NCBI RefSeq assembly: GCF_037201975.1
Contig: NZ_CP147520.1
Coordinates: forward strand, 4,650,001 to 4,714,000
Reading direction: 5' to 3'
Length of the DNA: 64,000 bases
Source: Streptomyces sp. TG1A-60
GTDB taxonomy: Bacteria > Actinomycetota > Actinomycetes > Streptomycetales > Streptomycetaceae
Shown: in pieces, positions 63,149 to 64,000 of the stretch
Numbering within the stretch: the stretch's first letter is position 1
How the letters are laid out: every line of letters starts with the position of its first letter
Notes under the pieces: model-generated
Seen by the model: only the letters and a program-made list of their open reading frames with translations
Database searches by the model: none
Told to the model about the DNA's origin: nothing
Program-made: the position numbers and the translations under genes

Positions 63149-63253
63149 TGGGTCATCCTCCGTCACCGGGCGCCCTCCGCCCGGCGGGAGGGACGGTGCC
63201 CCTTGCCCCAGGGGCAAGGTCAACGGCGCACGGTCGGCGAGGGGAAGGCGTGG

Positions 63254-63760
63254 TCAGCCGATGGCCTTCTCCACGGCGGCGACCAGCTCCGCCGACTCGG
63301 GCTCGGTCTGCGGCGAGAAGCGGGCGACGACCGAGCCGTCACGGCCGATCAGGAACTTCTCGAAGTTCCAGCGGATGTCACCGGCGTGCCCCTCGGCGTC
63401 CGCGTGGCCCACCAGCCGCTCGTACAGCGCGTGCCGCCCCTCCCCGTTGACCTCGACCTTCTCGGTCATCGGGAAGGTCACCCCGTACGTCGCCGAGCAG
63501 AACTCCGCGATCTCCTCGGCCGACCCGGGCTCCTGCCCGAGGAACTGGTTGCACGGCACACCGAGCACGGTGAAGCCCTGCGCGGCGTAGCGCGCCTGGA
63601 GCGCTTCGAGGCCCGTGTACTGGGGGGTGAGACCGCACTTGGAGGCCACGTTCACCACGAGGACGGCCTGCCCGGCGTACTGCGCGAGGTCCGCGGGACC
63701 GCCCTTCAGGGCATCGATCCGGACGTCGAGGACGGAGGTACCGGCGTTGTCAGAAGTCAT
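63254..63760 (-). CDS. Glutathione peroxidase-family (thioredoxin-dependent) peroxidase
   Basis: A 168-residue peroxidase with Cys instead of selenocysteine: Cys42 in NVASKCGLTPQY, then the family motifs VLGVPCNQFLGQEPGSAEEI and IRWNFEKFLIG. It reduces hydroperoxides, with thioredoxin more likely than glutathione as donor in actinobacteria. The start is ATG 63760. It lies 105 bp upstream of the MerR gene on the same strand. Confidence 0.93.
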   Translation of the reverse strand: MTSDNAGTSVLDVRIDALKGGPADLAQYAGQAVLVVNVASKCGLTPQYTGLEALQARYAAQGFTVLGVPCNQFLGQEPGSAEEIAEFCSATYGVTFPMTEKVEVNGEGRHALYERLVGHADAEGHAGDIRWNFEKFLIGRDGSVVARFSPQTEPESAELVAAVEKAIG

Positions 63761-63769
63761 AAACGGATG

Positions 63770-63856
63770 CTATCTCCGGTCCCGCACGCTCCCTCCGGCC
63801 GGGTTCACGAACCGGCTGCCCGCGAGGGCCTCGGCGTTGACCTGCCACCAGCCCAT
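63770..63856 (-). pseudogene. Truncated start of an ArsR-like (DUF5937) regulator
   Basis: A 28-codon frame begins MGWWQVNAEALAGSRFV, the usual start of a Streptomyces ArsR/DUF5937 regulator, after a GGGAGGA ribosome site, and ends at TAG. The rest of the family protein is absent. It may be a leftover of a deletion. Confidence 0.5.
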
Positions 63857-63928
63857 GGGGTCCTCCCGCGTTTCGTGTGTGCGCGAAACACTACGGCGGG
63901 CCGGCGGAAGGCCTGAAAATCATGGCTC

Positions 63929-64000
63929 ATGCGCAGCTATCAAGCCCTGTCCCTGACCCCGCCCGAACTCGCCGGCCACGCCCTGGGGTTGCACTCCGCC
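63929..64000 (+). CDS. Start of a protein of unknown function, cut by the window edge
   Basis: An ATG at 63929 opens a frame that reads MRSYQALSLTPPELAGHALG to the right edge. Too little is visible to name it. A second frame from ATG 63922 is less likely, since it reads as random sequence. The gene is divergent from the truncated regulator at 63770-63856. Confidence 0.35.
   Translation, partial: MRSYQALSLTPPELAGHALGLHSA

Overview
The window is a 64 kb piece of a high-GC actinobacterial chromosome, almost certainly Streptomyces. The reasons are the GC-biased third codon positions (hence many long open shadow frames), the frequent GTG starts, a recognisable afsK / afsS / afsR regulatory locus, an F420 precursor (FO) synthase, several DUF397 and XRE/DUF5753 proteins, and a GPP34-family protein. 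From memory, the order afsK ... afsS-afsR ... FO synthase ... D-Ala-D-Ala carboxypeptidase ... glutathione peroxidase resembles S. coelicolor around SCO4423-SCO4444. I could not check this here.

Layout. 1-4170: CoA-linked catabolic genes (flavin reductase, enoyl-CoA hydratase, ADP-forming acyl-CoA synthetase). 4451-5668: flavin monooxygenase. 5919-9563: a trypco2 protein followed by a trypsin-like protease and a NACHT NTPase, a predicted conflict (defence) cassette. 9599-16802: a second catabolic block (DoxX, DUF35, thiolase, acyl-CoA dehydrogenase, F420-type enzymes) with a TetR regulator. 17136-22633: VOC protein, AfsK kinase, pectate lyase. 22634-24164: gene-poor, with repeats, a broken DUF397 gene and an IS200/IS605-like end. 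24165-28293: a third catabolic block (enoyl-CoA hydratase, DUF35, thiolase, acyl-CoA ligase). 28424-31946: afsS and afsR. 32214-44380: amidohydrolases, two LLM-class enzymes, a LuxR regulator, two secreted proteins, an SDR, an aldehyde dehydrogenase and a nuclease-fold protein. 44381-45050: IS701 relic. 45055-64000: mostly chromosomal backbone, including FO synthase, an ADP-ribosylglycohydrolase, one more operator-flanked SDR / EthD-like pair, XRE/DUF397 genes and a D-Ala-D-Ala carboxypeptidase.

How the genes work together. A 15-bp palindrome, CTGACG-N3-CGTCAG, occurs at 13 clear places, each at the promoter side of CoA-, SDR-, LLM- or amidohydrolase-type genes. A fourteenth, weaker copy overlaps the start codon of the TetR gene at 16155-16802. 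I infer that this TetR protein represses itself and a regulon of about 20 genes, spread over 53 kb, for catabolism of an unidentified carboxylic, terpenoid or steroid-like compound. Two thiolase-like proteins, each with a DUF35 partner in the regulon, suggest retro-aldol or thiolytic side-chain cleavage.

A caution applies to the whole annotation. At least eight genes are broken by what looks like one missing base in a G or C run of five or six. Adding one base to each run restores a full-length family protein. These are probably sequencing indels rather than real mutations, so I describe those genes as intact with a marked frameshift.
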